A stretch of 64,000 bases of DNA from an uncultured Clostridia bacterium (lineage in GTDB: Bacteria > Bacillota > Clostridia > Christensenellales > CALVMC01): assembly GCA_944342015.1 (NCBI GenBank), contig CALVMC010000002.1:62001-126000 (forward strand), read 5' to 3'. The notes beneath the pieces were generated by a model, which was not told the origin of the DNA, ran no database searches, and saw only the letters and a program-made list of their open reading frames with translations. Below, piece by piece: positions 37,277 through 46,089 of the stretch (positions are counted from its first letter, which is position 1; each line of letters starts with the position of its first letter). Made by a program: the position numbers and the translations under genes.

Positions 37277-37615
37277 GTAAGATTAATATCTAAAAAATTA
37301 AGCCCTCTCGGACATAAAATTAAAAAGCAATAAAAATCATATAATCGATAAAAAAATACAGCCGCACAGATGTGCGGCTTTTTCATAAGTATGTTAAAAT
37401 TTTTCTTCTGTATACAAAATCTTCTTCTTTTGTATAATATGATGTTACAAAATTCTCTATAATTTGTCAATATTTTTAATAAAAAACTTTGATATTTTTT
37501 ACCAAAATATAAAGCGTTTCAAACAAAAAATTCCCGCAACCTCTACGCAAAGTAAAAATCACAGGAAAAATAACTATCATAAAAAAACGCCGATATATTG
37601 CATTTTTAAATGATT
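37277..37615. other. Intergenic region between the PH-like gene and the tRNA array
   Basis: No gene is visible. It holds the terminator at 37358-37386 and an inverted repeat, TATACAAAA, 8-nt spacer, TTTTGTATA (37411-37436), that has no T tract and so looks more like an operator or hairpin than a terminator. The rest is AT-rich spacer. A 65-codon frame on the minus strand runs through the terminator and is rejected. Confidence 0.6.
37358..37386 (+). terminator. Intrinsic terminator (both strands)
   Basis: AGCCGCACA, 2-nt loop, TGTGCGGCT followed by TTTTC on the plus strand. On the minus strand the same hairpin is followed by GTATTTTTTT. It ends the PH-like gene and may also stop tRNA-operon read-through. 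Confidence 0.85.
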
Positions 37616-37691
37616 TGGTGCGTCTTCAGGGACTCGAACCCTGGACCCACTGATTAAGAGTCAGTTGCTCTACCAACTGAGCTAAAGGCGC
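37616..37691 (-). tRNA. tRNA-Lys (anticodon CTT), CCA encoded
   Basis: Complete cloverleaf: D arm GCTC/GAGC, anticodon stem ACTGA/TCAGT with loop CTCTTAA, T arm CAGGG TTCGAGT CCCTG, 3' ACCA. Position 4-69 of the acceptor stem is a C-A mismatch (GCGCCTT against AAGACGC). It is the last gene of the tRNA array, read leftward. Confidence 0.95.
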
Positions 37692-37695
37692 ATAA

Positions 37696-37770
37696 TGGAG
37701 CGGGAAACGAGATTCGAACTCGCGACATTCGCCTTGGCAAGGCGACGCTCTACCACTGAGCCACTCCCGC
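37696..37770 (-). tRNA. tRNA-Gly (anticodon GCC), CCA encoded
   Basis: Acceptor GCGGGAG, anticodon loop TTGCCAA, T arm GCGAG TTCGAAT CTCGT, 3' TCCA. It is four bases upstream of tRNA-Lys(CTT). Confidence 0.97.
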
Positions 37771-37773
37771 AAG

Positions 37774-37856
37774 TGGTGCGGATGGCGGGACTTGAACCCA
37801 CACATCGAAGATACCAGATTCTAAGTCTGGCGCGTCTGCCATTCCGCCACATCCGC
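37774..37856 (-). tRNA. tRNA-Leu (anticodon TAG), CCA encoded
   Basis: Class II tRNA with a long variable arm. Acceptor GCGGATG/CATCCGC, anticodon loop CTTAGAA, T arm GTGGG TTCAAGT CCCGC, 3' ACCA. Confidence 0.97.
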
Positions 37857-37887
37857 ACGGTTTGACGGAAGTTTGGAGCGCCTTTTT

Positions 37888-37963
37888 TGGTGATCCATCC
37901 GAGAATCGAACTCGGGACACCATGATTAAAAGTCATGTGCTCTACCGACTGAGCTAATGGACC
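37888..37963 (-). tRNA. tRNA-Lys (anticodon TTT), CCA encoded
   Basis: Acceptor GGTCCAT/ATGGATC (one G-T pair), anticodon loop CTTTTAA, T arm CCGAG TTCGATT CTCGG, 3' ACCA. Confidence 0.97.
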
Positions 37964-37968
37964 ATATA

Positions 37969-38044
37969 TGGCTGGGGTGGCAGGATTTGAACCTACGAGA
38001 TGCCAGAGTCAAAGTCTGGTGCCTTACCGCTTGGCTACACCCCA
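37969..38044 (-). tRNA. tRNA-Gln (anticodon TTG), CCA encoded
   Basis: Acceptor TGGGGTG/CACCCCA, anticodon loop CTTTGAC, T arm GTAGG TTCAAAT CCTGC, discriminator G and CCA. Confidence 0.97.
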
Positions 38045-38052
38045 AAGTATAG

Positions 38053-38130
38053 TGGGGTGAGTAATGGGAGTCGAACCCATGACCTCCAGGGCCACAACCT
38101 GGCGCTCTAACCAACTGAGCTATACCCACC
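38053..38130 (-). tRNA. tRNA-His (anticodon GTG), CCA encoded
   Basis: Acceptor GTGGGTA with an encoded extra 5' G at position -1 opposite C73, the identity element of histidine tRNA. Anticodon loop TTGTGGC, T arm ATGGG TTCGACT CCCAT. Confidence 0.96.
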
Positions 38131-38139
38131 AAACCGTAC

Positions 38140-38216
38140 TGGCGAGCCTGAAGGGATTCGAACCCCCGACACACGGCTTAGAAGGCCGTTGCTCTATCCA
38201 ACTGAGCTACAGGCTC
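38140..38216 (-). tRNA. tRNA-Arg (anticodon TCT), CCA encoded
   Basis: Acceptor GAGCCTG/CAGGCTC, anticodon loop CTTCTAA, T arm starting GGGGG TTCGAAT, discriminator G and CCA. It reads AGA/AGG codons. Confidence 0.97.
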
Positions 38217-38221
38217 ACGAG

Positions 38222-38295
38222 TGGAGCGGGTGATGGGAATCGAACCCACGCAATCAGCTTGGAAGGCTGAGATTCTACCATTGAACTACACCCGC
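38222..38295 (-). tRNA. tRNA-Gly (anticodon TCC), CCA encoded
   Basis: First tRNA of the array. Acceptor GCGGGTG/CACCCGC, anticodon loop CTTCCAA, T arm GTGGG TTCGATT CCCAT, 3' TCCA. Confidence 0.97.
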
Positions 38296-38327
38296 GAGTC
38301 AAGCCTCTTTACTTACAACGCCTAAAT

Positions 38328-38356
38328 ATAATACCATAGCAAAAAAGCGGTGTCAA
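38328..38356 (-). promoter_or_regulatory. Strong promoter of the eight-tRNA operon
   Basis: TTGACA, 17 nt, TATTAT on the minus strand, 32 nt upstream of tRNA-Gly(TCC). No other promoter-like sequence separates the tRNA genes, so one transcript is likely. Confidence 0.8.
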
Positions 38357-38364
38357 GTAAAAAA

Positions 38365-38835
38365 TTAAAATAAATAAACAGGTTTTGCAAAAATTCTTTT
38401 ATCGTTAACTACGGCGTAAACATAAGCGGGTTTTGAAGACTTGAAACTCGAAAGAGAAGGAACATTTATAAGAGAAGGTTTTGTATCGAAACGGACGGAA
38501 AAGGAATGGGTATGGCCGAAGAACACTGCGTCATAATCCTTGAATTCGTTTAATATTTTTTCGTCGGAATATTTAACCGAAAAAAGGTCGCCGTGAGTGA
38601 GAGCGATTTTTGAGTTTTCTATTTGTACAATCTGTGTTTTTGGGGCGGACGAATCGGTATCGCAATTTCCCTTGACTGCAAATAACTTATCGGGATAAAG
38701 TTCTTTAATAACATTTAAATCGTTTAAGCCGTCTCCTAAAAAGAAGATATAATCGACATCGTTGAATCTGTCAGAAATCTGAGATAGGGCGTATTTATCG
38801 CCGTGACTGTCTGAAAAAGCGATAATGGTTTTCAT
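38365..38835 (-). CDS. YfcE/MJ0936-family metallophosphoesterase
   Basis: 156 residues of calcineurin-like phosphodiesterase fold with all metal motifs in order: FSDSHGDKYAL (about 6-16), FLGDGLNDL, VKGNCDTD, LTHGD and FFGHTHS. Family members hydrolyse phosphodiesters in vitro; the physiological substrate is unknown. The start overlaps the rdgB stop (ATGA), the usual pairing of these two genes. Its end is close to the tRNA promoter, with no separate terminator seen. Confidence 0.94.
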   Translation of the reverse strand: MKTIIAFSDSHGDKYALSQISDRFNDVDYIFFLGDGLNDLNVIKELYPDKLFAVKGNCDTDSSAPKTQIVQIENSKIALTHGDLFSVKYSDEKILNEFKDYDAVFFGHTHSFSVRFDTKPSLINVPSLSSFKSSKPAYVYAVVNDKRIFAKPVYLF

Positions 38836-39413
38836 AATTTTTTTTGAAGCTGTAATAGCGCCCTTGCTCTGTGACTTACCGAATTTTTTTCATCGTCTGA
38901 GGCTTCCGCAAAAGTCTTCTTTAAATCGTAACTGTAAAAAAGGGAATCGTAACCGAATCCGTTATCCCCTGTTTCCTTTTCGGTAATTTCTCCGTCGGAA
39001 GTTGCTGTTACGCTTATTTTACCGTCGTTTTCATTGATTAAAACAAGAGCGCAAACAAAACGGGCTTTTCTGTTCTTTTGATTTTTAAGAAGGGTTAAAA
39101 GTTTCTTTCTGTTATCGGAATCGTTTTTGTTCTCCCCTGCAAAGCGAGCCGAAAATATTCCGGGGGCTCCGTTTAGGGCTTCGACTTCGAGTCCGCTGTC
39201 GTCTGCAAGTACTGCAAAGCTTTTATCTTTTAATAAATTTCTTATTGCGGTTGCTTTTAACAATGCGTTTTCCTGAAAAGTTTTTCCTGTCTCTTCCACA
39301 TCGACAAAGATACCTGCATCTTTTAAAGATATAACTTCTTCCACTTTATTTTGAAGTATTTTTTTTATTTCTCTTATTTTATTCTGATTATTGCTTGCAA
39401 CGATAAGACGCAC
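38832..39413 (-). CDS. rdgB: dITP/XTP pyrophosphatase (RdgB/HAM1)
   Basis: 193 residues from a GTG start at 39413. Motifs: LIVASNNQNKIREIKKI, ADDSGLEVEALNGAPGIFSA and DNGFGYDSLFY. It removes non-canonical purine nucleotides from the nucleotide pool. An ATG nine codons upstream (39440) exists, but its region is the -10 box of a good promoter (39431-39459), and AAGAGGTGA lies correctly before the GTG, so the GTG is the start. Confidence 0.96.
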   Translation of the reverse strand: MRLIVASNNQNKIREIKKILQNKVEEVISLKDAGIFVDVEETGKTFQENALLKATAIRNLLKDKSFAVLADDSGLEVEALNGAPGIFSARFAGENKNDSDNRKKLLTLLKNQKNRKARFVCALVLINENDGKISVTATSDGEITEKETGDNGFGYDSLFYSYDLKKTFAEASDDEKNSVSHRARALLQLQKKL

Positions 39414-39430
39414 AAAATCACCTCTTAACG

Positions 39431-39459
39431 AGAATATCAAAGAGAATGATTTTTGTCAA
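39431..39459 (-). promoter_or_regulatory. Promoter of rdgB and the phosphodiesterase
   Basis: TTGACA, 17 nt, TATTCT on the minus strand, with a short leader of about 11 nt containing AGAGGTGA. Confidence 0.75.
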
Positions 39460-39727
39460 TCGTGAAAAAACTTAAATCATATAAATTTAATTCAATCAAA
39501 TTCGATATTGAATTTTTTTAATATAGTAAAGCTTTTGCGTTGTTTTAATATAAAAACTTAAAATGCTGTACTTTAAGCTTAAAAAGAAAGCCCTTTTATA
39601 ATATAAATTAAAATTAAGCATTAATTAGTTTCAAACAAAAATCATTAAATAAATATATATATGAATAAATAAAACTTCTAAAAACTTTAATATTAAATTA
39701 TTAATATATTAAAACTTTAATTACAAA
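39460..39727. other. AT-rich intergenic region
   Basis: No gene, RNA structure or repeat could be supported. The sequence is strongly A+T rich, with TATA/TTAA runs and short inverted elements, and is bounded by the rdgB promoter and the spoIVA terminator. Confidence 0.6.
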
Positions 39728-39754
39728 TAAAAAAGCGACGAAATGTCGCTTTTA
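39728..39754 (-). terminator. Terminator after spoIVA
   Basis: AAAAGCGAC, loop of five bases, GTCGCTTTT with A/T tracts on both sides, 33 nt downstream of the spoIVA stop. Confidence 0.88.
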
Positions 39755-39786
39755 TTGATAGAATCGGTTTTAACCTGATTGAATTA

Positions 39787-41265
39787 TTAAATTAATATAC
39801 AGATTACTCCGCCTTTGCCCTCGTTTACTATTCTTGTCAAGGTTTTTCTGAGTTTTACCTGAGCCTCTTCGGGAAGGGATAAAAGTTTACCGTTTATACC
39901 TTCGTTGACAAGAACATCGAGAGATTTACCGAACATATTAGTGTTCCAAATACCGCTTTTATTATTTTCAAATTCTGAAAGAAGGAAATCCACCATATCT
40001 TTACTTTGTTCTTCGCTTCCTATAATAGGATTGATTTCCGTTTCTACATCGACTTTCATAATATGAAGCGACGGTGCGGTAGCTTTGAGTTTAACTCCGT
40101 ATTTTGAACCTTGTTTGGTAATTTCAGGCTCTTCCAAAACCATTTCGTCCATCGTGGGATTTACGATACCGTAACCCTTCTCGTTGACGCTGTCGAGAGC
40201 CGATTTGATTTTATCGTATTCTGTTTTTGCGTGTTTAAGTTTTTTAACGAAAGCAAGAAGATTAAAATCGTCTTTGACATCGGTTTCGCATTCGTCCGAA
40301 AGCACTTTATAAAAGAGTTCTGGTTTAGCGTCGAACTCGACTTCTATTTTTCCCTGTCCGAATTCCACGGAAATGGCTTTTGTCGGTTCGAAGTACTTAT
40401 CGTCGGTAAAAAGAGTTTCGAAGTTTTTAAAATCTTTCATTTTAATAACTTTCCCCGAAATATCTTTAATGGCGTTAAGAGCGGTTTTTATAATATCGTT
40501 ATCTTCGTTTAAGGCCTGCATCCATTTCGGGATATTGGCTTCGATTAACTTGATAGGAAATTCCATTAAAATACTTTCCATAATTTCGGCAATCTGTTCT
40601 TCGGTAATTTCGAGAACGTTTTGCGCCGATACGGGAACGCCGTATTTAAGTTCGAGAGCTTCTCTGAGTTTTAAGGTTTCTTCCGCTTTGGGGTTTTTGG
40701 AATTGAGCACGATCATAAAAGGTTTACCGATAGCTTTAAGTTCGGAGACCACCCTTTCTTCTGCATCGATATATTTTGAGCGTTCGATACCGGTAACCGT
40801 TCCGTCGGTTGTCACCATAATACCTATGGTGCTGTGTTCCTTAATAACTTTGGTTGTTCCTATTTCTGCGGCTTTTTCGAAAGGAATTTCCTTATCGTCC
40901 CAAGGGGTATGAACGAGACGGGGTTTATCGTTTTCGATATGTCCTAATGCGCCGTCTACAAGATAACCTACGCAGTCAATCATTCTCACATTTACTTCGA
41001 GTCCTTCGGTAAGAGAAATGCGCACGGCTTCGGCGGGAACGAATTTAGGCTGAGTAGTCATAATTGTTTTACCGTCGGCAGATTGAGGCATCTCATCGAT
41101 AGCCCTTTGTTTTTTATGCTGATTTTCGATTTTGGGAATAACCAGCGATTCCATAAACTTTTTGATAAAAGTTGATTTGCCCGTTCTTACAGGCCCCACC
41201 ACGCCGACATATATATCTCCGCCGGTTCTTGTGGCGATATCGTTGTACAGGTCAAAACTTTCCAT
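39787..41265 (-). CDS. spoIVA: Stage IV sporulation protein A (SpoIVA)
   Basis: 492 residues, the full SpoIVA length. The N-terminal ATPase domain opens MESFDLYNDIATRTGGDIYV, then the Walker A loop GPVRTGKSTFIKKF (about 24-37) and the switch-like MIDCVGYLVDGA. The middle domain and the conserved C-terminal region follow, ending in GKGGVICILI. SpoIVA polymerises on the forespore surface and is the base of the spore coat. A GGAGGA ribosome site and a sigma-E-like promoter precede it. This gene is one of the best markers that the organism, or its ancestor, makes endospores. Confidence 0.98.
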   Translation of the reverse strand: MESFDLYNDIATRTGGDIYVGVVGPVRTGKSTFIKKFMESLVIPKIENQHKKQRAIDEMPQSADGKTIMTTQPKFVPAEAVRISLTEGLEVNVRMIDCVGYLVDGALGHIENDKPRLVHTPWDDKEIPFEKAAEIGTTKVIKEHSTIGIMVTTDGTVTGIERSKYIDAEERVVSELKAIGKPFMIVLNSKNPKAEETLKLREALELKYGVPVSAQNVLEITEEQIAEIMESILMEFPIKLIEANIPKWMQALNEDNDIIKTALNAIKDISGKVIKMKDFKNFETLFTDDKYFEPTKAISVEFGQGKIEVEFDAKPELFYKVLSDECETDVKDDFNLLAFVKKLKHAKTEYDKIKSALDSVNEKGYGIVNPTMDEMVLEEPEITKQGSKYGVKLKATAPSLHIMKVDVETEINPIIGSEEQSKDMVDFLLSEFENNKSGIWNTNMFGKSLDVLVNEGINGKLLSLPEEAQVKLRKTLTRIVNEGKGGVICILI

Positions 41266-41294
41266 ATCTATCCTCCAATTAATATGTCTTTAAA

Positions 41295-41323
41295 AGTATA
41301 TGAAAGCAATTTAACCGTTATGC
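41295..41323 (-). promoter_or_regulatory. Sigma-E-like sporulation promoter of spoIVA
   Basis: GCATAAC, 14 nt, CATATACT on the minus strand, close to the sigma-E pattern (KMATATT, N14, CATACAMT). Known spoIVA genes are transcribed by sigma-E in the mother cell. Predicted leader is about 23 nt. Confidence 0.55.
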
Positions 41324-41532
41324 AAAAAATGTCGAATAACCGTTAATATTTTTTTCTTATACTTTATACCCTACGGATATTTTATTTTATTGAAAAAGGA
41401 GCTGAAATATTACAAAAAAGCAAAAATAAACATTTAAAAATATTTGGTAGCTTAAAAGCAAATTTTGAGAAAAAATTTTTTTTATTGAAAGAAAAAATTT
41501 CAGGAAAAATAAACGGAATTTAAAGTACAAAT
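41324..41532. other. Intergenic region between spoIVA promoter and gyrA-type terminator
   Basis: AT-rich spacer of about 210 nt with poly-A/T runs. I see no gene, RNA or repeat in it. Confidence 0.6.
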
Positions 41533-41560
41533 AAAAAAGGACGGTTTATCCGTCCTTTTA
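41533..41560 (-). terminator. Terminator after the topoisomerase A-subunit gene
   Basis: AAAAGGACGG, TTTAT loop, CCGTCCTTTT with flanking A/T, 22 nt after the stop codon. Confidence 0.88.
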
Positions 41561-41581
41561 AAATTAAATTACAATTAAAGT

Positions 41582-44065
41582 TTAGCAGTGAGCAGCATCG
41601 AAAACCAAAACTATTTCAACCGCACCGCTGCGCTTGTCGATTACCATCTTTCCTTGATTTGTTCTGTTAAGAATATTAATGGATTCGCTGTTTACAAGAT
41701 AGGTATCGCCTTTTTCTGTATTGATAGCAATATCGTAAGGATTAGTAACAAGTTCTGCAAAAGCGACGGTTCTTCCCGATTTATCGTTGAGTTCTGCTAT
41801 TTTGACGCCCTTTCTTGCTCTGTTCATAACTTCTATATCGGAAGCTACTACCCTCTTCGCATACCCGCCCGAAGTGATAATAAGTATTTCGCCTTCGTTA
41901 GAGTGCGGAATAATATTGACAAGTCCGTCTCTGTTTTCGAGAGCGATACCTTTTACGCCGCCGGATTTTCTGCCCTGAACGGGAATATCTTCTTCATTAA
42001 TGTTGAGACAGATTCCCCTTCTTGTAACAAACAGACATTTTTCGTTGCCGTTAGTGTATGCGACTTTAATAACCTCATCGTTATCTTTGAGAACGACGGC
42101 GGGCGCATATCCTCTGTTACTCTTATACTCTTTGCTTTCCGTCTTTTTGGCAAGACCGTTTTTAGTAAAGAAGAGGAAGTATCCTGCCGCAAAATCGATA
42201 CTCGAAGAAAAGATTGCGATAATTTTTTCTTTTTTATCGAGTTCGGGGAAAATGGAGTTTGCCTTTACGCCCTTTTCCTTCCATTTTTTCTCCTGAACGT
42301 TATCGAGATTGAATTTAAAGTAATTTCCCAAATTAGTAAAGGCGGTAATCTCGTGATAAGTATTTGTGTAAAGAGCGATTAAAGGAACATCGTCTATGGT
42401 ACTCGAAGTCTTATTTCTAAACGCTGCCGTATAATTTGCGGACGAAACCTGCTTAATAAGACCGTTAGGTTGAAGAATAATATAGCCGTCTTTATAAGCA
42501 AGAGTTTTCGGAGTTTTGGACTCTTCCATCTGAGCCTGATCGGCCATAGTTATGATAAGAGTTTTTCTCGGAGTTTTATACTGCTTTTTGATTTCGAGAA
42601 TTTCCTTTTTAACAGTCTCGTATTGAAGATGTTTCGAAGCGTAAATAGCGGCAAGAGTCTGGATAAGTTTTTCTACTTCGACGAGTTCTTTTTCGAGTTT
42701 TTCGATTTCCAAAGAAGTAAGACGGGCAAGTCTCATATCGAGTATTGCCTGAGCCTGCCTTTCGGAAAGAGCGAACCTTTCTCTCAAACGGGTTCTTGCA
42801 ACGGGAGTAGACTCGGAAGTTTTAATTATTTTAATTACCTCGTCTATATTTTTTATAGCGATAATAAGTCCTGTCAAGATATGTTGACGCTCTCTTGCTG
42901 CGGCAAGGTCGAAACCTGTTCTTCTGTAAATAACTTCTCTTTGATATTCTACATAATACTTAATTATTTCGAGAAGACTTAAAAGTTTCGGTTTACCGTC
43001 GGCGATAGCGACCATATTGATATTGAAAGAGCACTGCAAATCGGTTTTCGAATAAAGTTTATTTAAAAGCTTGAATACATCGACATCCTTTTTAACTTTA
43101 ATAACGGCTCTCATACCGTGTCTGTCTGACTCGTCTACAACGTCTGCGATACCGCCGAAAACTTCTTTATTAGTCTCCCTGAGTTCGTTGATTTTTTTAA
43201 GCAAAGCGGCTTTATTGACCTGGTAAGGAAGTTCGCTTATGATAATATGCTTTTTATCGCCTGCACCGGTTTCGATATTTACCTTTGCTTTTACGGTAAT
43301 TTTTCCTCTGCCGGTTTCGTAGGCTTTGTAAATTTCGTCGTTTTCAACGATATAACCGCCGGTCGGGAAATCCGGAGCTTTAATGTAAGTCATTAATTTT
43401 TTAAGGGTTATTTTAGGGTTGTCTATGAAAGCGACAACGCCGTCGATAACTTCCGCAAGGTTGTGAGTCGGTATATTCGTCGCAAGACCTACCGCAATAC
43501 CCGAAGCGCCGTTAACAAGAAGGTTCGGATATCTACCGGGAAGTGTTTCAGGTTCCATTAAGGTGTCGTCGAAGTTAAGTCCCCATTTTACGGTATCTTT
43601 TTCCAAATCTTTTAAAAGTTCCAAGGCAAGCGGACTAAGCCTTGCTTCGGTGTAACGCATGGCGGCTGCGCTGTCGCCGTCAACGGAACCGAAGTTTCCG
43701 TGTCCGTCGATAAGTGTCATACCCATAACGAAAGGCTGAGCCATACGAACCATAGCGTCGTAAACCGAAGTATCACCGTGCGGGTGATATTTACCTAAGC
43801 AGTCGCCGACGATACGAGCGGATTTTTTATAAGGTTTATCGGGAGTAATTCCCATATCGTACATCGAATACAGAATTCTTCTTTGAACGGGCTTCAAGCC
43901 GTCTTCTATACGAGGAAGAGCTCTGTCAAGAATAACATATTCGGCATAAGGCATCATAGACTGATGCATAACTTCCTCTACGGAAGCGTCTATAACTTTT
44001 GTATTTTCCTCATCGTCGTCGAATTTAAGTTCTTCTTCTACTTCAAATTCTTCCATATCAGCCAT
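41582..44065 (-). CDS. Type IIA topoisomerase subunit A (GyrA/ParC)
   Basis: 827 residues. The breakage-reunion domain has the quinolone-region motif [19 protein letters not shown] (threonine at the position equivalent to E. coli Ser83) and the active tyrosine in [14 protein letters not shown] coiled-coil follows, then a C-terminal beta-pinwheel with the GyrA-box-like [16 protein letters not shown]. The acidic N-terminal extension ([16 protein letters not shown]) is unusual. With the B subunit just upstream it cuts and passes DNA. The pair is not beside recF or dnaA, so gyrase and topoisomerase IV cannot be told apart. GGGGGA site; overlaps the B-subunit gene by 8 nt. Confidence 0.92.
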   Translation of the reverse strand: MADMEEFEVEEELKFDDDEENTKVIDASVEEVMHQSMMPYAEYVILDRALPRIEDGLKPVQRRILYSMYDMGITPDKPYKKSARIVGDCLGKYHPHGDTSVYDAMVRMAQPFVMGMTLIDGHGNFGSVDGDSAAAMRYTEARLSPLALELLKDLEKDTVKWGLNFDDTLMEPETLPGRYPNLLVNGASGIAVGLATNIPTHNLAEVIDGVVAFIDNPKITLKKLMTYIKAPDFPTGGYIVENDEIYKAYETGRGKITVKAKVNIETGAGDKKHIIISELPYQVNKAALLKKINELRETNKEVFGGIADVVDESDRHGMRAVIKVKKDVDVFKLLNKLYSKTDLQCSFNINMVAIADGKPKLLSLLEIIKYYVEYQREVIYRRTGFDLAAARERQHILTGLIIAIKNIDEVIKIIKTSESTPVARTRLRERFALSERQAQAILDMRLARLTSLEIEKLEKELVEVEKLIQTLAAIYASKHLQYETVKKEILEIKKQYKTPRKTLIITMADQAQMEESKTPKTLAYKDGYIILQPNGLIKQVSSANYTAAFRNKTSSTIDDVPLIALYTNTYHEITAFTNLGNYFKFNLDNVQEKKWKEKGVKANSIFPELDKKEKIIAIFSSSIDFAAGYFLFFTKNGLAKKTESKEYKSNRGYAPAVVLKDNDEVIKVAYTNGNEKCLFVTRRGICLNINEEDIPVQGRKSGGVKGIALENRDGLVNIIPHSNEGEILIITSGGYAKRVVASDIEVMNRARKGVKIAELNDKSGRTVAFAELVTNPYDIAINTEKGDTYLVNSESINILNRTNQGKMVIDKRSGAVEIVLVFDAAHC

Positions 44066-46031
44066 TTTTTCTGTCCCCCAGTTTTATGAAATTATCCACC
44101 TTGTTGAAGTTAGCGTAATTGTAAATGTATTGTCTTCTGACTTCTATGTTGTCCCCCATAAGGGTGGAAATCATTTTATCTGCGTTTGCAGCGTCGTCGA
44201 CATTAACTCTCATAAGGCTTCTCGTTTCGGGATTCAAAGTAGTTTCCCAAAGTTGTTCGGCATTCATTTCGCCGAGACCTTTATATCTTTGTATTTTATA
44301 ATTTTTAGATTTAGCAAGAACATTTTTGAGTTCTATATCGTCATAAGCATAAACTATGCTGTCTTTCTTTTCCACTTTATAGAGAGGAGGCATACCGATA
44401 AAGACATGACCTTCGGTAATAAGACTTCTCATATAGCGGAAGAAGAAGGTCAAAAGAATACTTCTTATATGCGCACCGTCCTGGTCTGCGTCGGCAAGAA
44501 TAATGATTTTGCCGTATTTAAGATTTGAAATATCGAAGTCGTCATCGAACCCTGCGCCGAGCGCATTTATAATAAGTCGTATTTCTTCGTTTGCAAGAAG
44601 CTGAGCTATATTTTTCTTTTCTGCGTTTATAGGTTTACCTCTTAAAGGAAGTATTGCCTGAAAGGTTCTGTCTCTGCCCTGTTTTGCACTGCCGCCTGCC
44701 GAATCGCCCTCAACGATAAAAAGTTCGTTGTGCTCGAATTTTCTTCCGGAACAACCTGCAAGTTTTCCTACAAGGGAACTTCCTAAAATACTGTTCTTTT
44801 GTCTTAGAATTTCTTTTTGTCTTCTTGAAAGTTCTCTGACTTTTGCAGCTTCCAAAGCTTTATTTAAAACTTTATTAGTAAGTTCGGGGTCGAGGTCGTT
44901 TTCGAAGAATTTTTGTAAAAGTTCGCTTGCGACAGCTTCTACTTTTGATTTGACTTCGGGATTTCCGAGTTTAGTTTTAGTCTGACCTTCGAACTGCGGA
45001 TTTTTGATTTTAACCGACATAACTACGGTAAGACCTTCACGGAAATCTTCGCCTAAAAGGTTGTCCGCCTTTTCTTTAAGCATACCTTTTTTACGGAGCA
45101 AATCGTTTAAAACCTTAGTTAGTGCCGATTTGAAACCTGTCTCGTGGGTACCGCCTTCCGTAGTCGGAATATTGTTTACATAAGAGAACATATTTTCGGT
45201 ATACTCCGAAGTATATTGCATAGCGAAATTAAGTTGAAATTCCGATTCATTTTCTTCCGCCGTAAAAGGTTCGCCGTAAAGGGTTTCTTTTGCTTCGTTA
45301 AGATATTTTACAAAGTCGCTAAGTCCCCCTTCGTATTTAAATTCTGCGTGTCTGAAATTACCTTCTTCGTCCTTTTCTCTTCTGTCCTCGACAGTTAAAG
45401 TAAGACCTTTGTTAAGAAAAGCAAGTTCTCTCAATCTTTTCTGAATGGTTTCGAAAATGAATTTTTCTTTTCCGAATACCCTTGCGTCGGGCATAAAATG
45501 AACAAAGGTTCCCGTCCCGTCGGCTTTTTCTCCTGTCTCTTTAAGATGTCCCATAGCCTTACCCGAAGTAATTTTGCCTTCTGCGTCTTCGACGCTTGCA
45601 AATTCCATCTGATAAACCTTATTGTTTCTTTTAACTCTGACTTTGAGCCACTCTGAAAGAGCGTTTGTAACAGACGCACCGACGCCGTGAAGACCGCCCG
45701 AATAGTTATAACTTCCGCTACCGAATTTACCGCCTGCATGAAGTTCTGTGAATACGACTTCTACCGCGCTGACTCCCTTTTTGGGGTGCTTGTCTACCGG
45801 GATACCTCTGCCGTTATCTTCTACGCTTATACTGTTATCTTCGTAAACTATAAGGTTTACGGTATCGCCGAATCCGTTTGCAAGTTCGTCGATACTGTTA
45901 TCTACGATTTCCCAAAGAATGTGATGAAGTCCTTTGTTTCCGGTTCCGCCGATATACATACCGGGGCGGACTCTGACTGCTTCCAATCCTTCGAGAATTT
46001 GAATATCTGAAGCTTTATATTCTTTACCCAA
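44058..46031 (-). CDS. Type IIA topoisomerase subunit B (GyrB/ParE)
   Basis: 657 residues. GHKL ATPase domain with [13 protein letters not shown] and [13 protein letters not shown] (about 40-80), HAGGKF and the [13 protein letters not shown] lid, then the transducer, then the Toprim domain with [14 protein letters not shown] and the DxD motif in [13 protein letters not shown], ending in [19 protein letters not shown]. The start is TTG, with GGAGGGG a good distance before it and a promoter upstream. [13 protein letters not shown] replaces the more usual PLRGKxLNVEKAR. It supplies ATP-driven strand passage with the A subunit next to it. Confidence 0.94.
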   Translation of the reverse strand: MGKEYKASDIQILEGLEAVRVRPGMYIGGTGNKGLHHILWEIVDNSIDELANGFGDTVNLIVYEDNSISVEDNGRGIPVDKHPKKGVSAVEVVFTELHAGGKFGSGSYNYSGGLHGVGASVTNALSEWLKVRVKRNNKVYQMEFASVEDAEGKITSGKAMGHLKETGEKADGTGTFVHFMPDARVFGKEKFIFETIQKRLRELAFLNKGLTLTVEDRREKDEEGNFRHAEFKYEGGLSDFVKYLNEAKETLYGEPFTAEENESEFQLNFAMQYTSEYTENMFSYVNNIPTTEGGTHETGFKSALTKVLNDLLRKKGMLKEKADNLLGEDFREGLTVVMSVKIKNPQFEGQTKTKLGNPEVKSKVEAVASELLQKFFENDLDPELTNKVLNKALEAAKVRELSRRQKEILRQKNSILGSSLVGKLAGCSGRKFEHNELFIVEGDSAGGSAKQGRDRTFQAILPLRGKPINAEKKNIAQLLANEEIRLIINALGAGFDDDFDISNLKYGKIIILADADQDGAHIRSILLTFFFRYMRSLITEGHVFIGMPPLYKVEKKDSIVYAYDDIELKNVLAKSKNYKIQRYKGLGEMNAEQLWETTLNPETRSLMRVNVDDAANADKMISTLMGDNIEVRRQYIYNYANFNKVDNFIKLGDRKNG

Positions 46032-46060
46032 AATTTTCCCCTCCGTATTAAACTTATTTA

Positions 46061-46089
46061 ATTATACCATAAACTTTAAAAATGGTAAA
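46061..46089 (-). promoter_or_regulatory. Promoter of the topoisomerase pair
   Basis: TTTACC, 17 nt, TATAAT on the minus strand, about 30 nt upstream of the TTG start; the -35 is a weak match. Confidence 0.55.

Noticed and set aside
37273-37470. 65-codon minus-strand frame left of the tRNA array
   Set aside because: It runs through a strong intrinsic terminator hairpin and has no ribosome site or recognisable protein.
37682-38270. Short frames of 68-84 codons crossing the tRNA array
   Set aside because: They translate tRNA genes and have no independent support.
41588-42382. 264-codon plus-strand frame over the topoisomerase A-subunit gene
   Set aside because: It is antisense to a clear gene, rich in Phe/Cys/Ser as expected for the reverse of Glu/Lys codons, and has no recognisable domain.
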